From JADLHS01 sp964553795 (GTDB taxonomy: Bacteria > Verrucomicrobiota > Verrucomicrobiia > Limisphaerales > JADLHS01), in contig CAZKMR010000002.1 in assembly GCA_964553795.1 (NCBI GenBank), positions 62,001 through 126,000 of the forward strand: a stretch of 64,000 bases of DNA, in the 5' to 3' direction. A program made the translations under genes and the position numbers. The notes under the pieces are model-generated. The model ran no database searches, was not told where the DNA came from, and was given only the letters and a program-made list of their open reading frames with translations. Position 1 is the first letter of the stretch. Each line of letters starts with the position of its first letter. Shown piece after piece: positions 34,496 to 43,869 of the stretch.

Positions 34496-35896
34496 TTACT
34501 CGCTGGCCGGCGCGACGATGATACGCCGATAACTCGTCAGGTTCGGCGTGCCATCATCCGTAACTTCGCAAATGACATGAAAACTCTTCCCCGCCGCGTC
34601 GGACGGAATGGAGACGTTGGCGCGACTGGTCTCGCTGCCTGAGATGGCGATGTTGTTGGTGCAATTGCCCGCTTCGGCCAAAACCCACCACGAGAACTTC
34701 AGTTTGTTGTTTTCGGGATCACTGGAAGCGGAAGCATCCAGCGTGACGGTTCGACCCGCAGCCGGCGTGAGTTTGAGCGTAGCAATTCCACTATCGCCAT
34801 TGACGCTTACTATTGGATTACGATTACCGTCGCCGTCCTTCGCCCAATCCATTCGGGCCGCGAAATCATTGAAGATCGCCGGATAGAAGCGTGCTTCATA
34901 CTTTTTGGAAATCGCGTGCGCGGGCGTTCCCGCCTGATTCACATACGCCTTCGTCACATTATCCGGGCCCGTGCCCCACATGAAATAACCGCCCCAACCG
35001 CCGAAGCCGGGATGCTCGGGCTCATTGAGCCCGTTCGGCCACACATACAGAAACGCGGGCGTGTCGCCTTCGACGCCGTATTTGTATTTCGGATACAGTC
35101 GCCCAAGATGGCCGTGACCTTGAATGTGCGCCTCGTATTCGGCCCAATTGCGCTTGCCCGTGGCATTCTGATACAACCACGCGGATTCATCCCACAGGAA
35201 AACAAGCTCCTGCTCAAAGTCGCGCCGCAGCCACTGATGCGAACTGATGTCGAACCGCGTGCCCTTCTGGTAAGCGCGATCCTGATCCGTGATGGTGTAG
35301 AACCGAAGTTTTTTCAAAAACGCTTTCAACTGCTCCGGCGTGCGTTCCTGTTTCACGCGCCAGATGGCTTGAGCCAACGTGTTGCCACCACCCCACGCTT
35401 GTATCCAGATCGGACGCTCGTCCGATTCGTCGGCCAACTTGATGATCAAGTCGCTGCCGGGTGAATTGTTCTCCTTGCCGATGAACTCCATTCCACGCTT
35501 CTGACTGCCGACCACCGTCACGGATCGCAAATAATCCGGACGCGGCCAATAACCGATCTGTTGCCGCGTCTCATCCGCCCGATGCAATTGCTGGGCGGAA
35601 CGCTTTTGCAAATTGAGCAAATCCTTTTCGTACGCATCGATGGCGTCGTGAATCAGTTTGATCCAGGCCGCGTTATTTCCGCCGCTGCTCCAGCCAGTGG
35701 TCGCCACCAAACCTTCGATCTCAAACAAGTCGGCGCACGCAAACAGCCGGATGATGGATTCCATGTCATCAGGCTCGATGTGGTTGGGTGAAATGTCAGT
35801 CAGAACGACGATCCGCGGCTTCAGCGGCGCCGCTTGCGAGGCGACCGCGAGCACCGCGCAAAGGCCGACTGCCAGCAACGAGAACAGTGGTTTCAT
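34496..35896 (-). CDS. Secreted DUF1593 (nucleoside-hydrolase-like) protein
   Basis: The protein has 466 residues. A signal peptide (FSLLAVGLCAVLAVASQAA) is followed by a nucleoside-hydrolase-like fold. RIVVLTDISPNHIEPDDMES near 30-48 corresponds to the DTDxxxDDxxA-type metal site. Later motifs are GLVATTGWSSGG, ERPIWIQAWGGGNTLAQAI and RFYTITDQD. Residues 375-466 form an Ig-like C-terminal domain (LTPAAGRTVTLDASASSDPE) typical of the DUF1593 pair. The metal site suggests glycoside or ribosyl bond cleavage, but the substrate is unknown. Such genes are common in polysaccharide-utilisation regions, as here. Confidence 0.85.
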   Translation of the reverse strand: MKPLFSLLAVGLCAVLAVASQAAPLKPRIVVLTDISPNHIEPDDMESIIRLFACADLFEIEGLVATTGWSSGGNNAAWIKLIHDAIDAYEKDLLNLQKRSAQQLHRADETRQQIGYWPRPDYLRSVTVVGSQKRGMEFIGKENNSPGSDLIIKLADESDERPIWIQAWGGGNTLAQAIWRVKQERTPEQLKAFLKKLRFYTITDQDRAYQKGTRFDISSHQWLRRDFEQELVFLWDESAWLYQNATGKRNWAEYEAHIQGHGHLGRLYPKYKYGVEGDTPAFLYVWPNGLNEPEHPGFGGWGGYFMWGTGPDNVTKAYVNQAGTPAHAISKKYEARFYPAIFNDFAARMDWAKDGDGNRNPIVSVNGDSGIATLKLTPAAGRTVTLDASASSDPENNKLKFSWWVLAEAGNCTNNIAISGSETSRANVSIPSDAAGKSFHVICEVTDDGTPNLTSYRRIIVAPASE

Positions 35897-35968
35897 GTCA
35901 CGGCATTCTGCCGGGTCACGACGAAAAACCCATACGACATTTGTCGCATCAGCAGCCGAAGCCGCGAT

Positions 35969-36661
35969 TCAACCCGTTATCAAGCGGTAGCCTACCCCTG
36001 ATTCGGTCCTGATGAGTTGCGGCCGCGAAGCGTCCACTTCGATCTTTTCGCGCAGGTGAGCGACATAAACGCGCAGGTAATGGGTGTCGTTTTCATGACC
36101 CGGCCCCCAAACGTCGCGCAGGATTTGCCGATGCGTCAGCACCTTGCCCGCGTGGCGCACGAGCAGCCGAAGCAAATTGTATTCAGTCACAGTCAGCTTC
36201 ACTTCGCGACCACCAACCGTGACCCGACGAGTCGCGAGGTCCACGACCAATTGCCCGCTCTGAAACACCGCCGCTTCATCCGGCTTCGTTGCGTGACGCA
36301 GCGCGACGCGCAACCGCGCCAGCAGTTCCGCGGTGTTGAAGGGTTTGGTGACGTAATCGTCCGCGCCGGCATCGAGTGCCGCGACTTTTCCCGCTTCATC
36401 GTCTTGCACAGAAAGGATGAGCACGGGTGCGTTGCTCCACTCACGCAGGCGGCGCAACACTTCCTGACCGGGTAAATCGGGCAAGCCGAGATCCAGCACG
36501 ACCAACGCCGGACGATGTTGGGCGGCGAGCACGAGGCCCTCCTGCCCGGTCGTGGCGGCGAGAACGCGATAGCCGTTGGCTTCGAGCGTGACGGACAACA
36601 AACGCCGGATTTGGGGCTCGTCATCCACGATCAGCACGAGTGATTTGTTCGCGTGGCTCAT
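35969..36661 (-). CDS. kdpE: KdpE response regulator
   Basis: The 230-residue OmpR-family regulator has a receiver domain with an acidic pocket (VDDEP) near 13, a phospho-acceptor aspartate in LVVLDLGLPDLPG near 56 and a conserved lysine in DDYVTKPF near 105. A C-terminal winged helix (TEYNLLRLLVRHAGKVLTHR, then HYLRVYVAHLREKIE) follows. In other bacteria KdpE activates kdp transcription when potassium is limiting. The start overlaps the kdpD stop by four bases (ATGA). Confidence 0.94.
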   Translation of the reverse strand: MSHANKSLVLIVDDEPQIRRLLSVTLEANGYRVLAATTGQEGLVLAAQHRPALVVLDLGLPDLPGQEVLRRLREWSNAPVLILSVQDDEAGKVAALDAGADDYVTKPFNTAELLARLRVALRHATKPDEAAVFQSGQLVVDLATRRVTVGGREVKLTVTEYNLLRLLVRHAGKVLTHRQILRDVWGPGHENDTHYLRVYVAHLREKIEVDASRPQLIRTESGVGYRLITG

Positions 36662-39333
36662 TCGTTTTCCTTCGGGACGGGCGGCATCTTGGTTAGCGGC
36701 AGGGACACGGTGAACACTGCTCCGCCGCCGGAACGATTCGCGGCAGCGACAGTTCCTCCTTGCGCTTCAGCGAAACCCTTGACGAGCGACAAGCCAATTC
36801 CAGTGCCCCCGGGCGCGGCGTTCGGGCCGCGTTGGAATCGTTCGAAAAGCTTCACTGGATCGCCCGGCGGAAGTCCCGGGCCGCGATCCGCAACTTCCAA
36901 AACAAAACGCGCTCCGTCAGCCCGGGCGCTGACCTCAATTAAAGTTCCGGGCGGCGTGTAGGCAGCGGCATTGTTGAGCAGGTTGCCAAGAATTTGTTCC
37001 GTCAACACGGCATCCAGTTTCACCAACGGCAGGTCCGGGGCAATTTCGATTCGAAGTGTGTGATCGGAGAGTGTGTTCCCTAAATTTTGGATGGCTGCGT
37101 TCACCACATCGCGCGCGTCGTGCCAATCGAAGTTTGGCCGCAAATGGCCGGCTTCGAGCCGGGACAGGTCCAATAAATTGCGCACGAGCCGATTCAGTCG
37201 AGCCGACGCTTCGTTCAGTTCTCCAGCGAGTGTCTGCTGTGCTGAGGTGAGCGGTCCGGCATTGGGCAGGCTGCTGGCAACCGTGCTGATGGCCGCCAGT
37301 GGTGTGCGCAGTTCGTGCGAAACGGAATTCAACAGCGTTTTACCGAGCCGCTCGGACTGCGCCAGCAACTCAGCTTTGTGTTCGTCGTCCCTCAACCGTT
37401 GCCGGTCGAGCACCAGGGCGATCTGCGGAGTGAAGGCGTCCAACAAATCTCGTTGCGCGGGAGAGAGCGGCGCGGCATCCCGAAATCGCAAACTCAGCAC
37501 ACCGACCGCGCGTTCACCCGCGAGCAACGGCGCATGCAGTCCCTCCGCCGAAGGCAGGGTGTCCGTGCCGCGACCGGCGGGTTGCCGATGCCGAAACGCC
37601 CAAGCCGCCGCGCCCTGTTCCTTCTCCGACATGGTCCACGTACTGGCAAAGTAAGGTGTCACCGCGACGGCGTCCGCTTCGTCAGGCATTGAGATTGCAA
37701 CCTCTGCGTTAAAGGCCTTCCCTAACTCGCGCACGGCAACGGCCAGCAGATCCGGAAAATCGGACGCCCTGGCCAACTCGCGGATCAGGAGATAGAGCGC
37801 CGTGGCGCGTTGTTCGCGCCGCCGCTCCGCCTCCTGTTGCGCGCGCAACCGGGCGGTGAGGTGTCCCATCGCCAGCGCAACCACGAAGTAGGTGAGGAAC
37901 ATTATCGTGTCGGCGGCGCTTTTGATGTGGAGCGTAAAATGCGGTTCGGTGAAAAAGAAATTCCACGAAAGCGCCGTGAGTGTCGCGGCGGCGAGAGTTG
38001 GGCCGCGTCCGACAAAAACTCCCAGCACGATCACGCTCAACAGATAGATCAGCGACACCGGCACGTAGCCAATCCACTGCTGAAGGATGAAATTGGCGAC
38101 CGTGAGCAGCGCGACCACTCCGGCCACAAGACCATAGGCACGGGGATCATTGACTTCAAATCCGAGCACCGGCGGTTGACGCAACGGAGTTTGCTCGCCC
38201 TCGACCCGCACGACGTGAACATCAATGTGGCCGCTTTCACGGATGAGCCGATTGAGCAGGGAGCCCCCACGAAACAACTCCAGCACGCGCCATCCGGCCG
38301 GTTTGCCCACGACCATTTGGGTCGCGTTCTGCTCGCGGGCCACGCGCAAGATGCCGCGAACCACATCGTCGTCGGTTGTCGTGACGACCTGCGCGCCCAA
38401 CTCCCGCGCCAGCGCGAGATGCCGGGCGAGCCGCGTCTGGTCCTGTTCCGGCAAGGGTCGGGGCAACTCGACATACACGGCCAGCCACGGCGCGTGCAAC
38501 TCCCCGGCCAGTCGGCGGGTCCAGCGCAAGAGGGACGCCGACGTGGGACTCGAACTCACGCCCACCAGCAATCGTTGACCGGATTTCCATGGGCCGCTGA
38601 TGCCGAGCTTTTGGTGATATCCGAGGACATCCTGCCCGACGTGTTCGGCCGCAAGGCGCAAGGCGAGTTCGCGCAACGCCGCCAGGTTGCCCGGCCGAAA
38701 GAAATTTTCCTGCGCCGCGCGGATGCGCTCCGGGACATACACCTTGCCTCCCGCCAGCCGGGCGCGTAGTTCGTCCGGAGGCAAATCCACCAGTTCCAGT
38801 TCTGCGCCGTCAAGGGTCGTGTCCGGCACGGTTTCATGGATGGTGACGCCAGTGATCTGTCGCACTGCGTCGGCGCGACTTTCCACGTGCTGAATGTTGA
38901 GGGTCGTGAAGACATCAATGCCGGCATCGAGCAGTTCGAGAATGTCCTGATAGCGCTTGGGATGGCGCGAACCGGGCGCGTTGGTGTGCGCGAACTCGTC
39001 CACCAGTGCAAGCGTGGGCTTGCGAGCGAGCACAGCGTCCAGGTCCATCTCCGTGAGTGTGACACCGCGATGCTCGATCGCTTTCCGCGCAACGGCAGGC
39101 AATCCCACGGTCAACGCATCCGTTTCCTTACGACCGTGCGTTTCGACGTAACCGATGACCACATCGCGTCCGGCGGCCTGTTCGCGCCGCGCGGCTTCGA
39201 GCATGGCGTAGGTCTTGCCCACGCCGGGACACATGCCGAGGAAAATTTTCAGGCGACCGCGCTGCTTCGCGGCTTCCTCGCGCTGAATCGAACTGAGCAG
39301 CGCATCGGGATTGGGTCGGTCGCCGTCGCTCAC
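36658..39333 (-). CDS. kdpD: KdpD sensor histidine kinase
   Basis: The 891-residue protein has the full KdpD plan. An N-terminal KdpD domain with Walker A (GMCPGVGKTYAM near 33) and GYVETHGRKET is followed by a universal-stress-like domain (residues 245-365) and four membrane helices near 395-490 (DUF4118). A GAF-like segment comes next, then HisKA (SVSHELRTPLAAI, phospho-histidine near 670) and HATPase (NLLNNAAAYTPPG, DRGPGLPPGD, GTGIGLSLVKGF). It senses potassium limitation or turgor and phosphorylates KdpE. It starts five bases after kdpC ends. Confidence 0.95.
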   Translation of the reverse strand: MSDGDRPNPDALLSSIQREEAAKQRGRLKIFLGMCPGVGKTYAMLEAARREQAAGRDVVIGYVETHGRKETDALTVGLPAVARKAIEHRGVTLTEMDLDAVLARKPTLALVDEFAHTNAPGSRHPKRYQDILELLDAGIDVFTTLNIQHVESRADAVRQITGVTIHETVPDTTLDGAELELVDLPPDELRARLAGGKVYVPERIRAAQENFFRPGNLAALRELALRLAAEHVGQDVLGYHQKLGISGPWKSGQRLLVGVSSSPTSASLLRWTRRLAGELHAPWLAVYVELPRPLPEQDQTRLARHLALARELGAQVVTTTDDDVVRGILRVAREQNATQMVVGKPAGWRVLELFRGGSLLNRLIRESGHIDVHVVRVEGEQTPLRQPPVLGFEVNDPRAYGLVAGVVALLTVANFILQQWIGYVPVSLIYLLSVIVLGVFVGRGPTLAAATLTALSWNFFFTEPHFTLHIKSAADTIMFLTYFVVALAMGHLTARLRAQQEAERRREQRATALYLLIRELARASDFPDLLAVAVRELGKAFNAEVAISMPDEADAVAVTPYFASTWTMSEKEQGAAAWAFRHRQPAGRGTDTLPSAEGLHAPLLAGERAVGVLSLRFRDAAPLSPAQRDLLDAFTPQIALVLDRQRLRDDEHKAELLAQSERLGKTLLNSVSHELRTPLAAISTVASSLPNAGPLTSAQQTLAGELNEASARLNRLVRNLLDLSRLEAGHLRPNFDWHDARDVVNAAIQNLGNTLSDHTLRIEIAPDLPLVKLDAVLTEQILGNLLNNAAAYTPPGTLIEVSARADGARFVLEVADRGPGLPPGDPVKLFERFQRGPNAAPGGTGIGLSLVKGFAEAQGGTVAAANRSGGGAVFTVSLPLTKMPPVPKENE

Positions 39334-39337
39334 AGAG

Positions 39338-39901
39338 TCATGGTATGGAATCCAGTGCCAAATTCAATTCCAGCACGTTGACGATCCGGACCGGAGTGAG
39401 TGCGCCGCCCGGCGCGAAGGCGTGCTGATCGATGAGCGCTTCGACTTGCGTCACGGGGATGTCGCGCGCCTTCGCCACCCGTTCAGCCTGATAACGCGCC
39501 GCGTGCTCGGTGATGTGCGGATCGAGGCCGCCCCCGGATGCCGCCGCGAGTTCGGGCGGCAGAGGGTTTTCAACGGATGCACCGTAGCGCTCAATCTGTT
39601 GTTTGGCGCGCTCCGTGAGATCACTGCTCGTCGGTGATTTGTTGCTTCCTGCGGCGCTGATCGCGTCGTAGCCGTCTTTGCCTGCCGCCGAGGGTCGAGG
39701 CCAGAAGTAGCGTGGTTGCTCGAACTTTTGTGCAATCATCCGGCTGCCGATGATCTTGCCGTCCTTGTCCGCAATCAAAGAGCCATTGGCAGTGTCGCGT
39801 GTCACAATCTGGCCGATGGCAAGGATGACCGCAGTGTAGCCCGCCACGCAAATGAGCATCGTCACAATGACGAGTCGAAGACTGGAGATGAGTGATTTCA
39901 T
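39338..39901 (-). CDS. kdpC: Potassium-transporting ATPase subunit C
   Basis: The 187-residue protein has one N-terminal membrane helix (SSLRLVIVTMLICVAGYTAV) and a periplasmic domain with family motifs GSLI near 40, RYFWPRPSA near 63, SNKSPTSSDL, and PVTQVEALIDQHAF near 155. ATG 39901 is the right start; the frame is open to 40147 inside kdpA but that extension is not conserved. It follows kdpA by two bases. KdpC stabilises the KdpFABC complex and aids potassium binding. Confidence 0.95.
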   Translation of the reverse strand: MKSLISSLRLVIVTMLICVAGYTAVILAIGQIVTRDTANGSLIADKDGKIIGSRMIAQKFEQPRYFWPRPSAAGKDGYDAISAAGSNKSPTSSDLTERAKQQIERYGASVENPLPPELAAASGGGLDPHITEHAARYQAERVAKARDIPVTQVEALIDQHAFAPGGALTPVRIVNVLELNLALDSIP

Positions 39902-39903
39902 AA

Positions 39904-41580
39904 TTACCTCATGAATTGCAGGTGTTCGGCAATCGGTCCAAGCGCAGCGACCGGAAAGAACGTCAGCGCGCCGATGAAGATGATCGTCGCGATCAGCATC
40001 ACTCCGAACGTGCCGTCCTCCACACCCAGCGTGCCGGACGATTGCGCCGTGGGTTTCTTCGCGGCCAGTGAACCGGCAATGGCCAGCGGCAGGATGATGG
40101 GGATATAGCGCGCCAGTAGCATGATGATTCCGGTGGCCACGTTCCACGGAACGGTGTTGTCACCCAAACCCTCGAAACCCGATCCATTGTTCGCCGACGC
40201 GGAACTGAACTCATAAAGGATTTCGCTGAAGCCATGCGCGCCGGTGTTGTTCAACGTCTCCTGTCCCCAGGGCGTCGCGGCGAAGATGGCCGTTCCGCCA
40301 AGTACGAAGAGCGCGTGCGCGAAGAGCGCGATAACGGCGAGTTTCACTTCGCGCGCTTCGATCCGGCGGCTCAAATACTCCGGCGTGCGCCCCACCATCA
40401 TGCCCGCCACAAACACCGCGAGCACGATGTAGATGAACATGTTGATCATGCCGACGCCCACGCCCCCGAAGGTTGCATTCAGCCACATGCCGATCATTGG
40501 CATCAGGCCGGTCAACGGGTTGAGGCTGTCGTGCATGGCATTGACCGATCCGTTGCTAGTGGAGGTGGTGAGCACCGCCCATAACGGCCCAGCACTTGTG
40601 CCGAAACGCAGTTCCTTGCCTTCTAGATTGCCGACGTTCTGCTCGATGGGCAGGTCGGCAAAGGCCTGGGTTGGCGCCTGCTCGAACCACACCGCTCCGG
40701 CGATCTTGGCCAACAGAAGCGTCATCATGACGGCGAACACAACGGCGGCATGACGCATCCGCCCGACAATCCGCCCGAACATCCATACGCACGCCATCGG
40801 AAGAAGAAGGATGCAGACCGACGAAAGCATATTCGTCCAGAACGTCGGGTTCTCCAATGGGTGCGTGCTGTTCGGGCCGAAAAAACCGCCGCCATTTGTG
40901 CCGAGCTGTTTGATCGCCACAAACGCCGCCACCGGTCCGCGCGCAATTGTTTGCTCAATGCCTTCCAAGGTTGTCGCGTGCGCCGCGCCCGCGAGCGTCA
41001 TGGGCACTCCGCCCAACACCATGAACGTGGCAACGATCGCGGCTAGCGGTAACAGCACGAGAAACGTAGCGCGCTGCAAATCGAGAAAGAAATTGCCCAT
41101 ATCCTTGCGTCCGGCCAAACCGCGCGCCACCGCCGTCAACGCGGCGATGCCCGTGGCCGCGGAAACGAACTGCAACCACATCAACGCGAAAAGCTGCGAC
41201 AGATAGCTCATCGTGGATTCGCCCGAGTAGTGCTGGAGGTTCGTGTTCGACGTGAACGAGGCGGCGGTGTTGAAGATCAGACTTCCTTCGACGGCCTTTT
41301 GCCCGTCCGGGTTGAGCGGCAGAAACGGTTGCAGCGCCAGGATTCCAAAACTCACGACGAACATGACCACGTTGAAGGCCAGCATCGAGATCATGTACTG
41401 CTTCCAGTTCTGCGACTCGGCGGTGACACGCCCACCGAAGAATTGGAAGAGCCGGTCAAACTTTCCCGCGAGTCCGTTCGACGCGTCCGCGTCCATCGCC
41501 CATTTCATGTAGCGGCCCAGCGGCCAGGACAAGAGCGCCGCGCCGACGACGATCAGTGCTATCAGAAGAATGGCATTCAT
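39904..41580 (-). CDS. kdpA: Potassium-transporting ATPase potassium-binding subunit A
   Basis: The 558-residue channel-like subunit has about ten membrane helices. The four selectivity-filter-like segments of KdpA are visible: TAASFTSNTNLQHY near 110-125, TNGGGFFGPNSTHP near 228-242, the TSTSNGSVNAMHDSL region near 340-355, and SSASANNGSGFEGLG near 460-475. The N-terminal SWPLGRYMKW motif is typical. Length is normal. Confidence 0.96.
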   Translation of the reverse strand: MNAILLIALIVVGAALLSWPLGRYMKWAMDADASNGLAGKFDRLFQFFGGRVTAESQNWKQYMISMLAFNVVMFVVSFGILALQPFLPLNPDGQKAVEGSLIFNTAASFTSNTNLQHYSGESTMSYLSQLFALMWLQFVSAATGIAALTAVARGLAGRKDMGNFFLDLQRATFLVLLPLAAIVATFMVLGGVPMTLAGAAHATTLEGIEQTIARGPVAAFVAIKQLGTNGGGFFGPNSTHPLENPTFWTNMLSSVCILLLPMACVWMFGRIVGRMRHAAVVFAVMMTLLLAKIAGAVWFEQAPTQAFADLPIEQNVGNLEGKELRFGTSAGPLWAVLTTSTSNGSVNAMHDSLNPLTGLMPMIGMWLNATFGGVGVGMINMFIYIVLAVFVAGMMVGRTPEYLSRRIEAREVKLAVIALFAHALFVLGGTAIFAATPWGQETLNNTGAHGFSEILYEFSSASANNGSGFEGLGDNTVPWNVATGIIMLLARYIPIILPLAIAGSLAAKKPTAQSSGTLGVEDGTFGVMLIATIIFIGALTFFPVAALGPIAEHLQFMR

Positions 41581-41592
41581 AAAGCGTGCGAG

Positions 41593-41685
41593 TTAGTCCC
41601 ACCGTTCCGAGCGCTCGACGACAGCCGTCAAAACGAACAGAAGCGCGAAGGTGAGAAGTCCTAGAAGCAAATAGAGAATAGGCAT
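41593..41685 (-). CDS. 30-residue single-span membrane peptide between kdpB and kdpA
   Basis: The peptide begins MPILYLLLGL, has one hydrophobic helix of about 22 residues and ends ERSERWD before TAA. A good ribosome-binding site (AAGGAA, spaced from the ATG at 41685) directly follows the kdpB stop, and kdpA starts 12 bases after its end. Small unnamed membrane peptides with a similar charged tail occur in kdp operons of other phyla. It may be a second KdpF-like stabiliser of KdpA, which is inference. Confidence 0.7.
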   Translation of the reverse strand: MPILYLLLGLLTFALLFVLTAVVERSERWD

Positions 41686-41700
41686 GGGATTCCTTTCAAG

Positions 41701-43860
41701 TCAGACAAGGCGCAGACCGGCGAGGACAAGGTCAATCAGTTTGATGCCGATGAATGGCGCGATCACGCCGCCGAGACCGTAGATCAGGAGATTGCGTCGC
41801 AGAATCGCCGCCGCGCCAATGGGACGATAGGCGATTCCTTTCAACGCCAGCGGTATCAGCGCGACGATGATGAGCGCGTTGAAGATGACCGCGCTCAGAA
41901 TCGCCGACTCCGGTGAATGCAGCCGCATGATGTCCATGTCCGCGAGTGGTCCGCGCGCTCCCTGCGTGGCATAGAGGGTCGCGAACATCGCCGGCAGAAT
42001 GGCAAAATACTTGGCCACGTCGTTCGCCAGACTGAACGTCGTCAGAGCGCCGCGCGTCATGATGAGTTGTTTCCCGATCTCGACGACCTCCATGAGCTTC
42101 GTCGGATTGCTGTCAAGGTCCACCATGTTGCCGGCCTCACGCGCGGCTTGAGTGCCGGTGTTCATGGCCACGCCCACGTCGGCTTGCGCGAGGGCGGGCG
42201 CGTCGTTCGTGCCGTCGCCGGTCATCGCGACCAAGTGACCGTCCGCCTGTTCGGCGCGAATGCGCTTCAGTTTGTCCTCAGGTGTCGCTTGCGCCATGAA
42301 GTCGTCCACACCGGCTTCGGCGGCAATGGCAGCGGCGGTGCGCGGATTGTCACCTGTGATCATCACGGTGCGAATTCCCATCTTCCGCAGTTGCGCAAAT
42401 CGTTCCTTGATTCCTCCTTTGACCACATCCTTGAGTTGCACGACGCCGAGGACGTTCTTGCCTTCCACAACAACAAGCGGAGTGCCGCCCTGGTGCGCGA
42501 TTTCATCCACCGCCTGACCAACGTCGGATGGAAACGTGCCGCCTTGCTGATCTACGTAGGCGCGCATCGCGTCCGCCGCGCCCTTGCGAATGGAGCGGAT
42601 GACTTGGGGGGCACACGCGCCCTCGCGTGTCGGGTTCGACGCCCTCGTCGAACCCACCCCTCCACCCGTGCCGACGACGGGGGCGTCGTCGGCTGCACCC
42701 GAGGCGGGTGCGCTCACCGAGAAGAAATCCACGCCACTCATACGCGTTTGCGCCGTGAAGGGAACAAACTTCGCGTGCGGCTCGGCCACTTCCCGACCGC
42801 GCAGCTTGAACTGTTGTTTCGCCAGCACGACGATGCTGCGGCCTTCGGGCGTTTCGTCGGCCAACGACGCGAGTTGCGCGGCGTCCGCGAGTTTCTCCGC
42901 CGCGACACCCTGCGCCGGAACGAACGCTGTGGCCATGCGATTGCCCAGCGTGATCGTTCCGGTCTTGTCCAGGAGCAACACATCCACGTCGCCCGCCGCC
43001 TCGACCGCGCGCCCGCTGGTTGCCATGACGTTTCTACGAATAAGCCGGTCAATGCCGCTGATGCCGATTGCGCTCAGCAGCGCGCCAATGGTCGTCGGAA
43101 TCAGGCAGACCAACAGCGCGACCAGCACCGGCAGGCTAAACGTCGTCCCGGCATACAGCCCAAACGGCTTCAAGGTCACGGTCACCAAAAGGAAAATCAG
43201 GGTGAGCGCCGAGAGCAGAATCGTCAGCGCGATCTCGTTCGGTGTTTTCTGTCGTTTCGCGCCCTCCACCATTGCAATCATGCGGTCGAGAAAGCCGTGG
43301 CCTTTCTCGATCGTGACGCGAACGATGATGCGGTCACTGATCACGCGCGTCCCGCCCGTCACCGCACTGCGGTCGCCGCCGCTCTCACGAATCACCGGAG
43401 CGGACTCGCCTGTGATGGCAGCTTCGTCCACGCTCGCGATGCCTTCAATCACTTCGCCGTCAGCAGGAATGACATCGCCCGCCTCGCAAACCACCGTGTC
43501 GCCCTTTTGCAATTCGGCCGCCGGAACACGTACCTCGTGCCCGTCTTTCAGTCGCCGCGCCGTCGTTTCTTTCCGCGCCTTGCGCAGCGTGGCGGCTTGC
43601 GCCTTGCCGCGCCCTTCTGCGACCGCTTCGGCGAAGTTGGCGAAAAGAACCGTGAACCACAGCCACACCGCGAGATGCGCCACGAAGCCGCGCTCGCCCG
43701 ATGAGGTGAAGATTCCAACGGTCGTCAAAAGCGCACCGACCATCGTTACGAACATCACCGGATTCCTGACCATCACTCGCGGATCAAGCTTCTTGAACGC
43801 ATCCACTGTCGCCGGGCCGACGATTTTCCAGTCAAAGAGAGAAGGAGCTTTGTGAGTCAT
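41701..43860 (-). CDS. kdpB: Potassium-transporting ATPase ATP-binding subunit B, with an in-frame repeat insertion
   Basis: The 719-residue P-type ATPase energises potassium uptake. Motifs are TGESAPVIRESGG near 150, the phosphorylation site LLLDKTGTITLGN near 295, FVPFTAQTRMSGVD near 370, the KGGIKERFAQLRKMGIRTVM region, MITGDNPRTAAAIA near 495 and the hinge GDGTNDAPALAQADVGVAMN near 540. E. coli KdpB has 682 residues. The excess is a glycine-, alanine- and proline-rich insert (about residues 378-420) between MSGVDF and RSIRKGAAD, exactly where the DNA carries four hairpins. The insert sits on the nucleotide-binding domain surface, so function is probably kept. Confidence 0.96.
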   Translation of the reverse strand: MTHKAPSLFDWKIVGPATVDAFKKLDPRVMVRNPVMFVTMVGALLTTVGIFTSSGERGFVAHLAVWLWFTVLFANFAEAVAEGRGKAQAATLRKARKETTARRLKDGHEVRVPAAELQKGDTVVCEAGDVIPADGEVIEGIASVDEAAITGESAPVIRESGGDRSAVTGGTRVISDRIIVRVTIEKGHGFLDRMIAMVEGAKRQKTPNEIALTILLSALTLIFLLVTVTLKPFGLYAGTTFSLPVLVALLVCLIPTTIGALLSAIGISGIDRLIRRNVMATSGRAVEAAGDVDVLLLDKTGTITLGNRMATAFVPAQGVAAEKLADAAQLASLADETPEGRSIVVLAKQQFKLRGREVAEPHAKFVPFTAQTRMSGVDFFSVSAPASGAADDAPVVGTGGGVGSTRASNPTREGACAPQVIRSIRKGAADAMRAYVDQQGGTFPSDVGQAVDEIAHQGGTPLVVVEGKNVLGVVQLKDVVKGGIKERFAQLRKMGIRTVMITGDNPRTAAAIAAEAGVDDFMAQATPEDKLKRIRAEQADGHLVAMTGDGTNDAPALAQADVGVAMNTGTQAAREAGNMVDLDSNPTKLMEVVEIGKQLIMTRGALTTFSLANDVAKYFAILPAMFATLYATQGARGPLADMDIMRLHSPESAILSAVIFNALIIVALIPLALKGIAYRPIGAAAILRRNLLIYGLGGVIAPFIGIKLIDLVLAGLRLV
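42613..42711. repeat. Cluster of four REP-like hairpins inserted in frame in kdpB
   Basis: Four consecutive palindromes are seen. ACACGCG/CGCGTGT lies at 42613-42630. GGGTTCGACG/CGTCGAACCC lies at 42632-42655, a 10-bp stem with loop CCCT. GCCGACGAC/GTCGTCGGC lies at 42670-42693, and GCACCC/GGGTGC at 42695-42711. The first two loops carry the same CCCT. The encoded peptide is not conserved KdpB sequence. Confidence 0.85.
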
Positions 43861-43869
43861 ACGAAATCC

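Noticed and set aside
39338..40147. Longer start for kdpC
   Set aside because: The 82 extra residues lie inside kdpA and show no conservation. The ATG at 39901 gives the standard KdpC N-terminus.
41917..43704. 595-residue open frame on the plus strand opposite kdpB
   Set aside because: It is an antisense shadow of a G+C-rich gene. kdpB motifs occupy the other strand and this frame has no recognisable domain.
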